Shown piece after piece: positions 27,152 to 35,854 of a stretch of 64,000 nucleotides of DNA (position 1 is its first letter; the number at the start of each line of letters is the position of its first letter). Origin of the DNA: Sphingobium chungbukense (lineage in GTDB: Bacteria; Pseudomonadota; Alphaproteobacteria; Sphingomonadales; Sphingomonadaceae); assembly GCF_001005725.1 (NCBI RefSeq), contig NZ_LBIC01000006.1, positions 279,624 through 343,623 on the forward strand. Direction: 5' to 3'. Made by a program: the position numbers and the translations under genes. The notes under the pieces are model-generated. The model saw nothing but the letters and a program-made list of their open reading frames with translations, made no database searches and was not told the DNA's origin.

Positions 27152-28143
27152 CCCGCTGGCTCGTAGCGGACGACCGTTTGTTCTATCGTGCCGAAAATGC
27201 TGGCGCCCGCGACATCGGTCATGTCGATCTTCACCCGGTCGCCGAAACGCAGGAATTGGGTCTCCGGTTTGCCGCTATCGATGGTTTCCAGCATCCGGAC
27301 TTCGGCCAGGCAGGACGATCCGACCGCCCGGTCCCGATTGGATACCGTGCCCGAACCGACGATCGTGCCCGCGCCCAGTTCCCGGCTCTTCGCCGCGTGG
27401 GCGATGAGTGCGGCAAAGTCGAAGTTCATGTCGTGGCCGCCATTGGGTTCGCCCAACCAGCGGTCGTTCACCCAGCTTCTGAGCGGCAACGCGAGTTTGC
27501 GCCCGTCCCACGCGTCGCCCAGTTCATCGGGCGTGACCGCCACCGCGGCGAAAGCCGTCGCGGGTTTCGACTGGAAGAAGCCGAACCCCTTGGCCAGTTC
27601 ACTGGGGATGAGATTGCGCAGGCTGACATCGTTGAGGATCGTGACCAGAAGGATATGCCGGGCCGCCTCGTCCGCGCTGACGCCCATGGGAACATCATCG
27701 GTGATGACCGCGATTTCGGCTTCCAGATCGATCCCCCAGGCTTCGTCGGCGATCAGTATCGGATCACGCGGACCCGCCATGCGATCGCCGCCACCCTGAT
27801 AGATGAGCGGATCATGATAGAGCGACTGGGGCATTTCGGCGTTACGCGCCCGCCGCACCAGTTCGGCGTGCGAGAGATAGGCCGATCCGTCGCACCATTG
27901 ATAGGCGCGCGGAAGCGGCGCGGCCGCCGCGGCTGGATCGAAATCGAAGGCATCTTCGAGCGTTCCCGCCTCGAGCGCCTCGGCCCGCGAACGCAGCAGG
28001 GCTTCCGTTCGGCTCCAGTCGTCCAGCGCCTGTTGCAACGTGGCTGCAATATCGGGGACACGCACGGCGTGGCGCAAGTCGCGGCTGACGATCACCAGAT
28101 TGCCGTCGCGTGACGAGGGGGAGCGCAATGTTGCCAGTTTCAT
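27148..28143 (-). CDS. Fumarylacetoacetate hydrolase family protein
   Basis: A 331-residue FAH-fold protein. Metal-ligand segments are visible in GIDLEAEIAVITDDVP, and the C-terminal half has GTIVGSGTVSNRD and the late core IEQTVVRYEPAG. The family includes C-C hydrolases, hydratases and decarboxylases acting on ring-cleavage products. Placed between hydroxylase and extradiol dioxygenase genes, it probably processes the meta-cleavage product. Start ATG 28143 has GGAGAAG upstream; the gap to the hydroxylase stop is 12 bases and the dioxygenase start overlaps by 4. Confidence 0.9.
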   Translation of the reverse strand: MKLATLRSPSSRDGNLVIVSRDLRHAVRVPDIAATLQQALDDWSRTEALLRSRAEALEAGTLEDAFDFDPAAAAAPLPRAYQWCDGSAYLSHAELVRRARNAEMPQSLYHDPLIYQGGGDRMAGPRDPILIADEAWGIDLEAEIAVITDDVPMGVSADEAARHILLVTILNDVSLRNLIPSELAKGFGFFQSKPATAFAAVAVTPDELGDAWDGRKLALPLRSWVNDRWLGEPNGGHDMNFDFAALIAHAAKSRELGAGTIVGSGTVSNRDRAVGSSCLAEVRMLETIDSGKPETQFLRFGDRVKIDMTDVAGASIFGTIEQTVVRYEPAG

Positions 28144-28155
28144 TCTACTTCTCCG

Positions 28156-29670
28156 TCATTCCTTGATGCGCGCCGGCCGCGACGAAAGCAGCGCTGCGAT
28201 TGCAGGCGTCGCCAGCACGGCGTTCAATTCGGGACCGCTGTTTGCGGTCGCGAGAATATATCGGTCCGGCCGCAATAATGCCGCGCGTATGCCAAGACGC
28301 GACAGCTCTTCCTCGATCCCCGGCGCTTCGCGCGGGGAGATGACTTGCAGACCCGGAACCGAACCAATCTCTCGAGCAAGTTCGGCATCCGCGACCAGCG
28401 CCATGGCATAGCCGACCGCATCGTCCATCCGGACTCCGTCGCGCAGACTGGGTTGTCCGAATATGCGCCCTCTATGCGGGCCAGCGCCGGGGCCAGGGCC
28501 GAGTTCGGAAACCAGGCTCTTCATTCTCCCCCCGCCCTCTCCAGAGGCCTGCGCCATCCGCAGCGCCGCGCCGGGATCGCTGGCGTTTATCAGGCCGCCC
28601 AACCCGACCGCCGTGGTGATATATTTTGTCACATTGGGTTTACGCTCCGACTGATAGCTGTCGAGCAGCTCGTCGTCGGCCTTGCCTCCGATCGCGAGCA
28701 CGAGTTTCCAGGCAAGATTGGCGACATCGCGAATCCCGGCGCACATTCCCTGTCCCATGAAAGGGGGCGTCTGGTGAGCGGCATCACCCGCGATCCAGAG
28801 CCGCCCCCGCCGCCACCGCTCCGCCACCAGCGAATGGAAGCTATAGGCCGCCACGCGCTCGATTTCCGCCTCGTCCGGCTTGATCCAGCGCGACAGCAAG
28901 GTCCAGATGCGGTCGGGCCGGCCGATCGAATAGTCCTGCTCATCCGGGAGCAACCTGATTTCCCAGCGCCGCCGGTTTCCCGGCTGCCGTGCATAGGTCA
29001 TCGACCGCTGCGGGTGGCAGTACTGAATTGAATGATCGCCAAGGTCAGGCCTGTCGCTGTTCAGCAGGACATCGACGACCAGCCATCTTTCGTGAAAGCC
29101 GTGGTCCTCCATCCCGGAGCCGATGAAGCGGCGGAGCAGGGAGCGCGCGCCATCGCACCCGACGACCTGGGCACCCCACGCCTCGATGATCTGCCCGGTC
29201 GCCATGTCCTCGTATCGGACAAGGGCTTCGTCTCCCCGGTCCTCGACCAGGAACGCCTCGCATCGCCGACGCAGTTTCACGTTGGAATATTTCAAGATTT
29301 CGTCGTTCAGTACCGCTTCCAAGGTCGGCTGATGGAAGCGGTAGCTCGCATGCCACCCATGCTGGCCGATATCCTGCGGCCGCGACCAGTCGAGCAGCAG
29401 GTTCCCGTCCGGATCGACAAAGCGCATGCCGACATTGACCCGCGCTTCCGCCGCCACGGCATCCGCAACCCCGATCGTCTGGAAGACGCGCATCACCTCA
29501 TCGTCGAAGTGCACCGCGCGCGGGACATTGTAGATACCGCCATCGCGTTCCAGAACCAGCACGCTAAGGCCGGACAGTCCCAGCAGATGGGCAAGCGCAG
29601 CGCCGCTCGGTCCAAAGCCGATGATGATGACATCGAATTTCTGCCTTGTATCAAGCATGGTATCAAGCAT
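28156..29670 (-). CDS. FAD-dependent aromatic hydroxylase, MhpA-like
   Basis: A 504-residue flavoprotein monooxygenase of the MhpA/PheA group. Seen are the FAD Rossmann motif VIIIGFGPSGAALAHLLG, the VGCDGARSLLRR (DG) motif and the second FAD motif IAGDAAHQTPPFMGQGMCAGIRD split over about 290-315. It should add a hydroxyl ortho to a phenolic hydroxyl, making the catechol that the neighbouring dioxygenase cleaves. The start is marked by a 12-base tandem duplication encoding MLDT-MLDT, which supplies two possible ATGs (29670, 29658); the frame is open to 29736. It heads a four-gene operon preceded by a CTGTCC dyad. Confidence 0.9.
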   Translation of the reverse strand: MLDTMLDTRQKFDVIIIGFGPSGAALAHLLGLSGLSVLVLERDGGIYNVPRAVHFDDEVMRVFQTIGVADAVAAEARVNVGMRFVDPDGNLLLDWSRPQDIGQHGWHASYRFHQPTLEAVLNDEILKYSNVKLRRRCEAFLVEDRGDEALVRYEDMATGQIIEAWGAQVVGCDGARSLLRRFIGSGMEDHGFHERWLVVDVLLNSDRPDLGDHSIQYCHPQRSMTYARQPGNRRRWEIRLLPDEQDYSIGRPDRIWTLLSRWIKPDEAEIERVAAYSFHSLVAERWRRGRLWIAGDAAHQTPPFMGQGMCAGIRDVANLAWKLVLAIGGKADDELLDSYQSERKPNVTKYITTAVGLGGLINASDPGAALRMAQASGEGGGRMKSLVSELGPGPGAGPHRGRIFGQPSLRDGVRMDDAVGYAMALVADAELAREIGSVPGLQVISPREAPGIEEELSRLGIRAALLRPDRYILATANSGPELNAVLATPAIAALLSSRPARIKE

Positions 29671-30123
29671 GGGTAGCTCATCTCGATCTTTGCCGGATTG
29701 CATGTCGGCGTCCGCAACGGGCCAGCCGGTCCGCAATCACGCGGTCGGCCGCCTCTCGATGGAACTGGCAGATTGCGCGATGATCGTCTGTCCTCAATAA
29801 GAGGGGACAGGCCGCTCTAAGCTACGACAAGGGCGCCGAACCGAGGCAAACGACGCCTTCACCGCCATAAGATTCCTCCCTCCCGCCCGGATATCCGGTT
29901 GCCATGCTTGAATTCTGCCAGCCGACATGAGGGAAAGTCACTGCTCCAGCCGTTCACCGCAGACATTGGCATTCCCTGCATGTCAGGGTCAGATGGACTG
30001 GGCGTTGCCCAGCCGCGACACGCCATCGCTGAATGTGGACGAGTTCAAGAAGAAGTCGCGCTGAAGAATCGGCAGGGATATGTAACGCGACCATCGACTG
30101 GCTCTGAATTGCAGGAGATGGCG
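29671..30123. other. Divergent intergenic region with operator
   Basis: 453 bases between the hydroxylase and the TPR-protein gene. It contains the CTGTCC dyad at 29786-29812. The plus-strand frame of the TPR protein is open through much of it, but has no signal peptide or ribosome site before 30113, so I treat it as untranslated. Nothing else is recognised. Confidence 0.5.
29786..29812. promoter_or_regulatory. CTGTCC dyad upstream of hydroxylase operon
   Basis: GTCTGTCC-N11-GGACAGGC: the same spacing as the dyad at 19908-19934, with one base different in the outer arm. It lies about 116-142 bases upstream of the hydroxylase start and is a probable activator site for this operon. Confidence 0.6.
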
Positions 30124-31902
30124 ATGAAGAGGATTGTGCATTCGCTTTCCCTCGCCTTGGCGGCGGGCATGCTGTTGAGTGTCGCACCGGCCCCGCAGCA
30201 ACCATACTCATCCGGGCTGCTCGCCCTCCTCGACCCCACCACTATGGCGCGCGGCCTTTGCGGCGGCAGGGAGAGAGCCAGCGGATCGATGCGCGCCATG
30301 CTTTCCACGGCGGCGGCGCTTGTTCCATCGGACCCCGATGCCCGCACGCCGCTCTATGACGATATGGGGAAAGTCCACTTTCCCATCACGACGGCCAGTC
30401 CGGTCGCGCAGCGCTATTTCGACCAGGGGCTGGCAATGGCCTATGGCTTCAACCATGCGGGCGCGATCGCGTCGTTCCGCGAAGCGCAGCGGCTCGATCC
30501 CGGCTGCGCCATGTGCTTCTGGGGCGAAGCGCTGGCCCATGGTCCTAACATCAATGCACCGATGGACCCCGCCACCAATGCGCGGGCCGTCGGCCTGGCG
30601 CGCTATGCCGAATGGCTCGCGCGCAAGGCGACGCCTGCCGAACAGGTGCTGACGGCGGCCATGATGAAACGCTATTCGGCCGATCCGAACGTGGATCGCG
30701 CCGCGCTCGATGCCGCCTATGCCGACGCCATGCTGGCAGCCGCAACGGCTGAGCCGGCCAATGACGACATCGCGCTGCTTGCGGCGGAAGCGGCGATGGA
30801 CACGCGGCCATGGGATTATTGGCTGCCTGATGGGCGCACGCCCCAGCCGCGGCTGGGGGAAGCGGTCGGGCTGGTCGAGGCGGTGTTTGCGCGGAACCCC
30901 GATCATCCGCAGGCGGCGCATCTCTACATTCATCTGATGGAGAATGGGCCCGACCCCAAGCGTGCGGAAGCCGCAGCAGACTGGCTCGCAACACCGCTCG
31001 CGCCGCAGGCGGCTCATCTGGTCCATATGCCGGCGCATATCTATTATCGCGTCGGCCGCTGGAAGGATTCCATACGCGTCAATATCGCCGCCGCGCGCGC
31101 CGACGAGGAATGGATCAGGGCAAGCGGGGACAGGGGGCTGGTCCGCTACGGCTATTATCCGCACAATGTCCACTTCATCGTCACCTCGGCGCAGATGGCC
31201 GGCGACATGGCGACCGCCATTCGCGAGGCCGGGCGGCTGGAACAGATGCTCGACCCGTCCACCAGCGCGAAGATCGCGTGGGTCCAGGCGATCCACGCCG
31301 CGCCCTATTTCGCGGCGGCGCAATTCGCGACGCCCAGGCAGATCCTCGCCATGCGGGCGCCCGATGCGCGGTTGCCCTATGCCAGTGCCATGCGCCATTA
31401 TGCCCGCGCGCTGGCCTATGCCCAGCAGCGGAACCGGGCCGGGTTCGACCAGGAGATGACGAAGCTGCGCGCGCTGCGTCTGGGCGATGGTGTGCAGCCG
31501 ATGATCGACCAGGGCGTTCCCGTGCGCGATCTCATCCAGCTTGCGGAAACGGTGGCGCGGGCCCGCTGGGCTTATGCCAATGGCCGCTTCGGCGATGCGG
31601 AGAAGCTCTTTCGCGAGGCCATCCTGATCGAGGACAAGCTTCCCTATATGGAACCGCCCTACTGGTATTATCCGGTCCATCAATCGCTGGGAAGCGTGCT
31701 GTATCGCCAGCGCCGTTACGACGAAGCCCTGACCGCATTCACCGCCGCCCTGACGCGCTCGCCCAATAACGGCTGGGCGCTCTATGGCGTGGCTTCAGCG
31801 CAGCGGGCGTTGGGCCGCGCGGCGCATGCCGCCGCCGCCGAGGCTGCCTTGCAGAAGGCCTGGGCGGGTGATCCGAACTGGCTGAGGATGGATCGTTTAT
31901 AG
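30124..31902 (+). CDS. Exported tetratricopeptide-repeat protein
   Basis: A 592-residue protein with a signal peptide (MKRIVHSLSLALAAGMLLSV) and several TPR-like helical pairs. Examples are RYFDQGLAMAYGFNHAGAIASFREAQRLDPGCAMCFWGEALAHG and, near the C-terminus, SLGSVLYRQRRYDEALTAFTAALTRSPNNGWALYGVASAQRAL (each quoted only to show the repeat register). The CxxC in CAMC is a constant feature of this family as I recall it. AGGAG at 30113-30117 favours the ATG at 30124. It probably acts in the periplasm or as a lipid-free surface scaffold. Function is unknown. Confidence 0.85.
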   Translation: MKRIVHSLSLALAAGMLLSVAPAPQQPYSSGLLALLDPTTMARGLCGGRERASGSMRAMLSTAAALVPSDPDARTPLYDDMGKVHFPITTASPVAQRYFDQGLAMAYGFNHAGAIASFREAQRLDPGCAMCFWGEALAHGPNINAPMDPATNARAVGLARYAEWLARKATPAEQVLTAAMMKRYSADPNVDRAALDAAYADAMLAAATAEPANDDIALLAAEAAMDTRPWDYWLPDGRTPQPRLGEAVGLVEAVFARNPDHPQAAHLYIHLMENGPDPKRAEAAADWLATPLAPQAAHLVHMPAHIYYRVGRWKDSIRVNIAAARADEEWIRASGDRGLVRYGYYPHNVHFIVTSAQMAGDMATAIREAGRLEQMLDPSTSAKIAWVQAIHAAPYFAAAQFATPRQILAMRAPDARLPYASAMRHYARALAYAQQRNRAGFDQEMTKLRALRLGDGVQPMIDQGVPVRDLIQLAETVARARWAYANGRFGDAEKLFREAILIEDKLPYMEPPYWYYPVHQSLGSVLYRQRRYDEALTAFTAALTRSPNNGWALYGVASAQRALGRAAHAAAAEAALQKAWAGDPNWLRMDRL

Positions 31903-32080
31903 TGCAGGTTTGCAGCGATTTGTGACGTTTTGCGGTAGTCGCCGACCGGCACTGGGTCTCGATTTCCCGAAAAGACCGGCATCGATATCGTGGTTGTCCG
32001 GTAGCGATCGAAGTCCGGTAGCGGTTGACCGCCTGCGCCTTTTGCTTGCCAATCCTGCGGCAATCAGCATAGCGCAACGA

Positions 32081-32248
32081 ATGAGCGCAACCCTTTTACA
32101 GACCATCCTCAACGTGCTGGAACACGCACCTGCATGGATTCGCCATGACCTTGCAGGCAAAGACAATGCTGCTCGTGCCCGGGCGGAGGAAACCCTCGCG
32201 GCCATGATCGAAGCGGCGATCAAGGAAAGCGACAGCGCCCGATTGTGA
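32081..32248 (+). CDS. Small DUF6771-type protein
   Basis: A 55-residue protein starting MSATLLQTILNVLEHAPAWI. The pattern of a short helix, an APxW motif, a charged turn and an ETLAAMIEAAI helix matches small sphingomonad proteins that I recall under DUF6771. They are often found beside mobile or accessory genes; the function is unknown. No strong SD precedes the ATG, but the frame has no better start. It is flanked by non-coding DNA on both sides. Confidence 0.55.
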   Translation: MSATLLQTILNVLEHAPAWIRHDLAGKDNAARARAEETLAAMIEAAIKESDSARL

Positions 32249-32417
32249 ACGGGTCCCGCTCCCTCGGCCAGCCCTTGCCCGGAATCGAGGCGCGTCTCTC
32301 CGGCGAAGATGAGCAACCCATCACCCAAAGGGCCAACCGGCAAGATTCGCGTCAAAGGGTCCCATGTCTTCCTTGAAAAGGATGGAGAAACGGCACTGCC
32401 CCTTCCCGTTCCCGACT

Positions 32418-33287
32418 TCAATTCCGCTTCCACTTCACGGGGATGCGCAGATAGGTGACGCCGTTCGCGTCCGCCTCGTCGAAGCGCCCTGCGCGGATGT
32501 TGACCTGGATCGAGGGCAGCAGCAGCTTGGGCACTGACAGCCCCGCGTCACGCTGCTCGCGCATCGCCACGAAATCGTCTTCGCTCACGCCGTCATGAAC
32601 GTGGACGCTCGACCGGCGCTGTTCACCTACCGTCGTTTCCCACCGATACTCATTGCGGCCCGGCGCCTTGTAGTCGTGGCATAGGAACAGCCGCGTCGCG
32701 TCGGGTAGAGCCAGCAAGCGGCGGATCGAGCGGTAGAGCGTGCGTGCATCCCCGCCGGGGAAGTCGGCGCGCGCCGTGCCGTAATCAGGCATGAACAGCG
32801 TGTCCCCGACGAACGCCACCTCGCCGATGCGATAGGCAATGTCGGCGGGCGTGTGACCAGGGACATGCAGTACCTCGACCTCCAGCGTACCGATTGCAAA
32901 GCGGTCGCCATCCTCGAACAGGCGATCGAAGTCCGATCCGTCCGTCTTCAGATCGTCCATCGCGAAGACGGGACGGAAGATTTTCTGCACGTCGCGGATA
33001 TGCGCGCCGATCCCGATCCAGGCGCCGCTATGCGCCTTGATGAAGGGAGCGGCCGACAGGTGATCGGCATGGGCGTGCGTTTCGAGCACCATCGCGATCC
33101 GCCAGTCGTTATCGCGCGCGCAATCAAGAATCCGCTCGGCCGAACGTGTATCGGCGATGCCGCTCGCCATGTCGAAGTCCAGCACCGGATCGATCACTGC
33201 CGCAATCCGTGTCGCGGGGTCGCCCACAAGGTAGCTGATCGTATTGGTCGGCGCGTCAAAAAACGCCTCGATGAAAGGCTGCGTCAT
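32418..33287 (-). CDS. blh: MBL-fold persulfide dioxygenase-like hydrolase (Blh type)
   Basis: A 289-residue metallo-beta-lactamase-fold protein of the ETHE1/Blh group. The metal motif THAHADH (in LETHAHADHLSA) and HVPGHTPADIAYRI are seen, and VGDTLFMPDYGTARADFPGGD is typical of this group. ETHE1-type enzymes oxidise glutathione persulfide to sulfite. GGAGG 6 bases before the ATG at 33287 decides the start. It is divergent from a BigR-type repressor across a long palindrome, the arrangement of the known bigR-blh system for sulfide detoxification. Confidence 0.88.
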   Translation of the reverse strand: MTQPFIEAFFDAPTNTISYLVGDPATRIAAVIDPVLDFDMASGIADTRSAERILDCARDNDWRIAMVLETHAHADHLSAAPFIKAHSGAWIGIGAHIRDVQKIFRPVFAMDDLKTDGSDFDRLFEDGDRFAIGTLEVEVLHVPGHTPADIAYRIGEVAFVGDTLFMPDYGTARADFPGGDARTLYRSIRRLLALPDATRLFLCHDYKAPGRNEYRWETTVGEQRRSSVHVHDGVSEDDFVAMREQRDAGLSVPKLLLPSIQVNIRAGRFDEADANGVTYLRIPVKWKRN

Positions 33288-33298
33288 AAACATCCTCC

Positions 33299-33347
33299 AT
33301 TAGCTATTGCCAATATATTAGATATTACTATATTAGCAATAGCTAAT
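33299..33347. promoter_or_regulatory. BigR-type operator, 49-bp dyad in divergent promoter
   Basis: Outer arms ATTAGCTATTGC (33299-33310) and GCAATAGCTAAT (33336-33347) are perfect inverted repeats. Inner arms AATATA and TATATT (33312-33317, 33329-33334) share the same centre at 33323. Overall about 20 of 24 positions pair. It fills the short gap between blh and the ArsR/BigR gene, so repressor bound here would block both promoters. Confidence 0.8.
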
Positions 33348-33359
33348 GGAGTGGTGATG

Positions 33360-33674
33360 ATGAACAAGCCGCCGATGGACCTGGCGACATTCGAGGCAAA
33401 AGCCGAACAGGTGGCCGACACGCTGAAGGCGATCGGCAACGTGCGCCGGCTGATGCTGTTGTGCAAGCTGGTCGAACATGGCGAAGTGACGGTCGGCGAC
33501 CTAGCGCGCGATGTCGGCTTGTCGCAGTCGGCCTGTTCGCAGCACCTGGCCAAGATGCGCGACGAAGGCCTCGTCACCTATCGGCGGGAAAGCCAGACGC
33601 TTTGGTATGCCATTGCGGACGTTCGTGTCGAGACCCTCCTCGCCACCCTCTACACGCTCTATTGCAAGGATTGA
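33360..33674 (+). CDS. bigR: ArsR-family repressor, BigR/SqrR type (persulfide-responsive)
   Basis: A 104-residue winged helix repressor. Recognition segment VGDLARDVGLSQSACSQHLAKM is within the HTH (about residues 45-66). Cys35 (LMLLCKLVEH) and Cys102 (LYTLYCKD) occupy the positions of the two cysteines that form a di- or polysulfide link in BigR/SqrR. This argues for sensing of reactive sulfur rather than arsenic. GGAG lies 8 bases before the ATG at 33360 (ATG at 33357 is the alternative). It probably represses itself with the rhodanese and TauE genes downstream, and blh opposite. Confidence 0.88.
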   Translation: MNKPPMDLATFEAKAEQVADTLKAIGNVRRLMLLCKLVEHGEVTVGDLARDVGLSQSACSQHLAKMRDEGLVTYRRESQTLWYAIADVRVETLLATLYTLYCKD

Positions 33675-33678
33675 TGCG

Positions 33679-34197
33679 ATGACGATTCCAACGCTTTCCC
33701 CGGCCAGCACCCGTGCCGCGATCGACACCGGTGCGCGGCTGATCGACATTCGCAGTCCGGATGAACATGCGCGGGAGCGCATCCCGGGCGCGATCAACGT
33801 GCCGCTCGACCGGATCTGCGATCTGCCGTGCGATGGGCGCCCGGTGGTGTTCCACTGCAAGTCCGGGATGCGCACCGCCGCCAACGCGGCGCAGCTTGGC
33901 GCGGCTGCGGGCGGCGCCCCGGCCTATATTCTCGCCGGCGGCATCGACGCGTGGCACCGGGAGGGACAGCCCACCCTGACCGATCGGTCGCAGCCGCTGG
34001 AGATCATGCGGCAGGTCCAGATCACGGCCGGCGCACTGGTGCTGACCGGTGTGCTGCTGGGGCTGTTCGTCGCGCCGGGCTTTTTCGGCCTGTCGGCGTT
34101 CGTCGGCGCAGGCCTGATGTTCGCAGGCGTGACGGGGTGGTGCGGTATGGCCAACCTGTTGCGGGTGATGCCTTGGAACCGGCGCACCGCGGTCTGA
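33679..34197 (+). CDS. Rhodanese domain protein with C-terminal DUF2892-like membrane segment
   Basis: A 172-residue protein. The first 105 residues are a rhodanese domain (LIDIRSPDEHARERIPGAINVP, active-site Cys in VVFHCKSGMRTAANA, LAGGIDAWHREGQPT). The rest forms two membrane helices (VQITAGALVLTGVLLGLFVA and GLSAFVGAGLMFAGVTGWCG). It probably moves sulfane sulfur at the inner membrane. It starts 4 bases after the repressor stop and lies 7 bases before the TauE gene, one operon. Confidence 0.9.
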   Translation: MTIPTLSPASTRAAIDTGARLIDIRSPDEHARERIPGAINVPLDRICDLPCDGRPVVFHCKSGMRTAANAAQLGAAAGGAPAYILAGGIDAWHREGQPTLTDRSQPLEIMRQVQITAGALVLTGVLLGLFVAPGFFGLSAFVGAGLMFAGVTGWCGMANLLRVMPWNRRTAV

Positions 34198-34204
34198 GGC
34201 GATC

Positions 34205-34987
34205 ATGGATACCGCCACCATCCTTGCCACGCTCGCATCCGGCGGCGTGATCGGTCTGATCCTTGGCCTGGTCGGCGGGGGTGGATCGATCCTCGCGGTG
34301 CCGCTGCTGGTCTATGTCGTCGGCATCGGATCGCCGCATGCCGCAATCGGTACGGCGGCGGTCGCGGTCACGGCCAACGCGCTCGCCAGCCTGATCGGTC
34401 ATGCGCGTGCCGGGCGGGTCAAGTGGCGATGCGCGGGCGTGTTCGCTGTATCGGGGATGACAGGCGCCGCACTGGGGGCCGAGCTTGGCAAGGCGGTCGA
34501 CGGCCGGCGGCTCCTGGTGCTGTTCGGGCTGCTGATGATCGGTGTCGGCCTGTCGATGCTGCGCAAGCGTCACACGGCGGAAGCGCCCGATGTGCGCTTG
34601 ACGCGGGATAGTGCCGCCATCCTGTTGCCACGACTGGTTCCGATCGGGCTGGGCGTTGGTCTGGCCGCCGGCTTTTTCGGGATCGGAGGCGGGTTCCTGA
34701 TTGTGCCGGGATTGATCCTCGCAACGGCAATGCCGCTGCCTTTCGCCATCGGCACGTCGCTTGTTGTCGTCAGTGCACTGGGGCTGACTACGGCGACCTC
34801 CTATGCCATGTCCGGGCTGGTCGACTGGGGGGTGACGGCGCTGCTGGTGGCGGGCGGGGTCGGCGGGACGATCGCAGGCATTGCGCTAGGCAAGAAGCTT
34901 GGCACCAGCAAGGGATTGCTGGAGCGCGGATTTGCCGCCGTGGTGATCGGAGTGGGCGGATACGTCATCGCGTCGTCAGGAAGCTGA
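34205..34987 (+). CDS. TauE/SafE family sulfite/organosulfur exporter
   Basis: A 260-residue membrane protein with about eight hydrophobic segments and the two symmetric glycine-rich motifs LGLVGGGGSILAVPLLVYVVG (first half) and AAGFFGIGGGFLIVPGLIL (second half) of TauE/SafE transporters. In the bigR system such a protein exports the sulfite made by the persulfide dioxygenase. The ribosome site (GAGG) is weak, so translation may be coupled to the rhodanese gene. Confidence 0.9.
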   Translation: MDTATILATLASGGVIGLILGLVGGGGSILAVPLLVYVVGIGSPHAAIGTAAVAVTANALASLIGHARAGRVKWRCAGVFAVSGMTGAALGAELGKAVDGRRLLVLFGLLMIGVGLSMLRKRHTAEAPDVRLTRDSAAILLPRLVPIGLGVGLAAGFFGIGGGFLIVPGLILATAMPLPFAIGTSLVVVSALGLTTATSYAMSGLVDWGVTALLVAGGVGGTIAGIALGKKLGTSKGLLERGFAAVVIGVGGYVIASSGS

Positions 34988-35075
34988 ATGTTGGAAATGA
35001 GGTAAGGCAACTGCCGACGTTGCGCGCTGCCGGCAACGGACTGGGAGCACCGCTACCCGGTGGAGCGACCGGATT

Positions 35076-35097
35076 GGGTCGATTTCCCAAATCGCCC
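35076..35097. terminator. Hairpin between convergent TauE and arsH genes
   Basis: GGG-T-CGATTT-CCC-AAATCG-CCC can form a 9-pair stem with one bulge in the 117-base convergent gap. No T-run follows on either strand, so it is only a possible terminator. Confidence 0.3.
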
Positions 35098-35104
35098 GAT
35101 GCAC

Positions 35105-35854
35105 TCAGGCCCCATCATTCAGCGCGGCCCTTGCCCGATCCGCTGCCGGGTCGATCCTGATGCCGGCTGCCTTACGCTCGGAATATCGATCGACAAGCTG
35201 CCCTGAATGAGTTCGCATCAGCACGGTGATCCGGACCAGTTCTTCCATCACGTCGACGATGCGGTCATAATAGCTGGAGGGCTTCATGCGGCCCGCTTCG
35301 TCAAACTCCCTGTAGGCCATGGCGACGGACGACTGGTTCGGGATGGTGAACATGCGCATCCAGCGCCCGAGCAGGCGGAGCGTGTTGACCGCGTTGAACG
35401 ACTGCGAGCCGCCAGACACCTGCATGACCGCCAGCGTTCGTCCCTGCGTCGGGCGCATGCCCTTCATTTCCAGCGGCAGATGATCGATCTGCGCTTTCAT
35501 GATGCCGGTGATCTGGCCGTGCCGTTCGGGGCTGCACCACACCTGCCCTTCCGACCACATCGATAGCTCGCGCAGTTCATGCACGGCCGAATGATCGTCG
35601 CCCGCGACCTGATCAGGCAGCGGCAGATCCGAGGGATCGAATATGCGGGTTTCCGCCCCGAAGAAGCGCAGCAGGCGCGCCGCTTCCTCTACCGCGAAGC
35701 GCGAAAAGGATCGTTCGCGCAGCGAGCCGTAGAGCAGCAGGATGCGCGGTGGGGGCTGATCGTCGCCAAGGCCCAGCGCCGGGCGCGCGAGGGCATATTC
35801 AGGATCGAGCACGGGGAGATGATCGGGGTCGGGCAGCGGGCGGACACGGCTCAC
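35105..35854 (-). CDS. arsH: ArsH, NADPH-dependent FMN reductase
   Basis: A 249-residue flavodoxin-like protein. The FMN-binding loop [19 protein letters not shown] and the conserved [25 protein letters not shown] are diagnostic of ArsH (the latter within about 130-155). ArsH reduces quinones and oxidises trivalent organoarsenicals. It starts with GTG at 35854, overlapping the acr3 stop by 4 bases, and ends the ars operon. Confidence 0.93.
   Translation of the reverse strand: MSRVRPLPDPDHLPVLDPEYALARPALGLGDDQPPPRILLLYGSLRERSFSRFAVEEAARLLRFFGAETRIFDPSDLPLPDQVAGDDHSAVHELRELSMWSEGQVWCSPERHGQITGIMKAQIDHLPLEMKGMRPTQGRTLAVMQVSGGSQSFNAVNTLRLLGRWMRMFTIPNQSSVAMAYREFDEAGRMKPSSYYDRIVDVMEELVRITVLMRTHSGQLVDRYSERKAAGIRIDPAADRARAALNDGA

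Noticed and set aside
30208..31683. 491-codon minus-strand frame opposite the TPR protein
   Set aside because: The plus strand has a signal peptide and TPR repeats; the minus peptide is Arg/His/Gly-rich without domain structure.
33360..33674. Arsenic-responsive ArsR for this gene
   Set aside because: It lacks an arsenite-binding cysteine cluster and instead has the BigR-type cysteine pair; the true arsenic ArsR is at 37321-37650.
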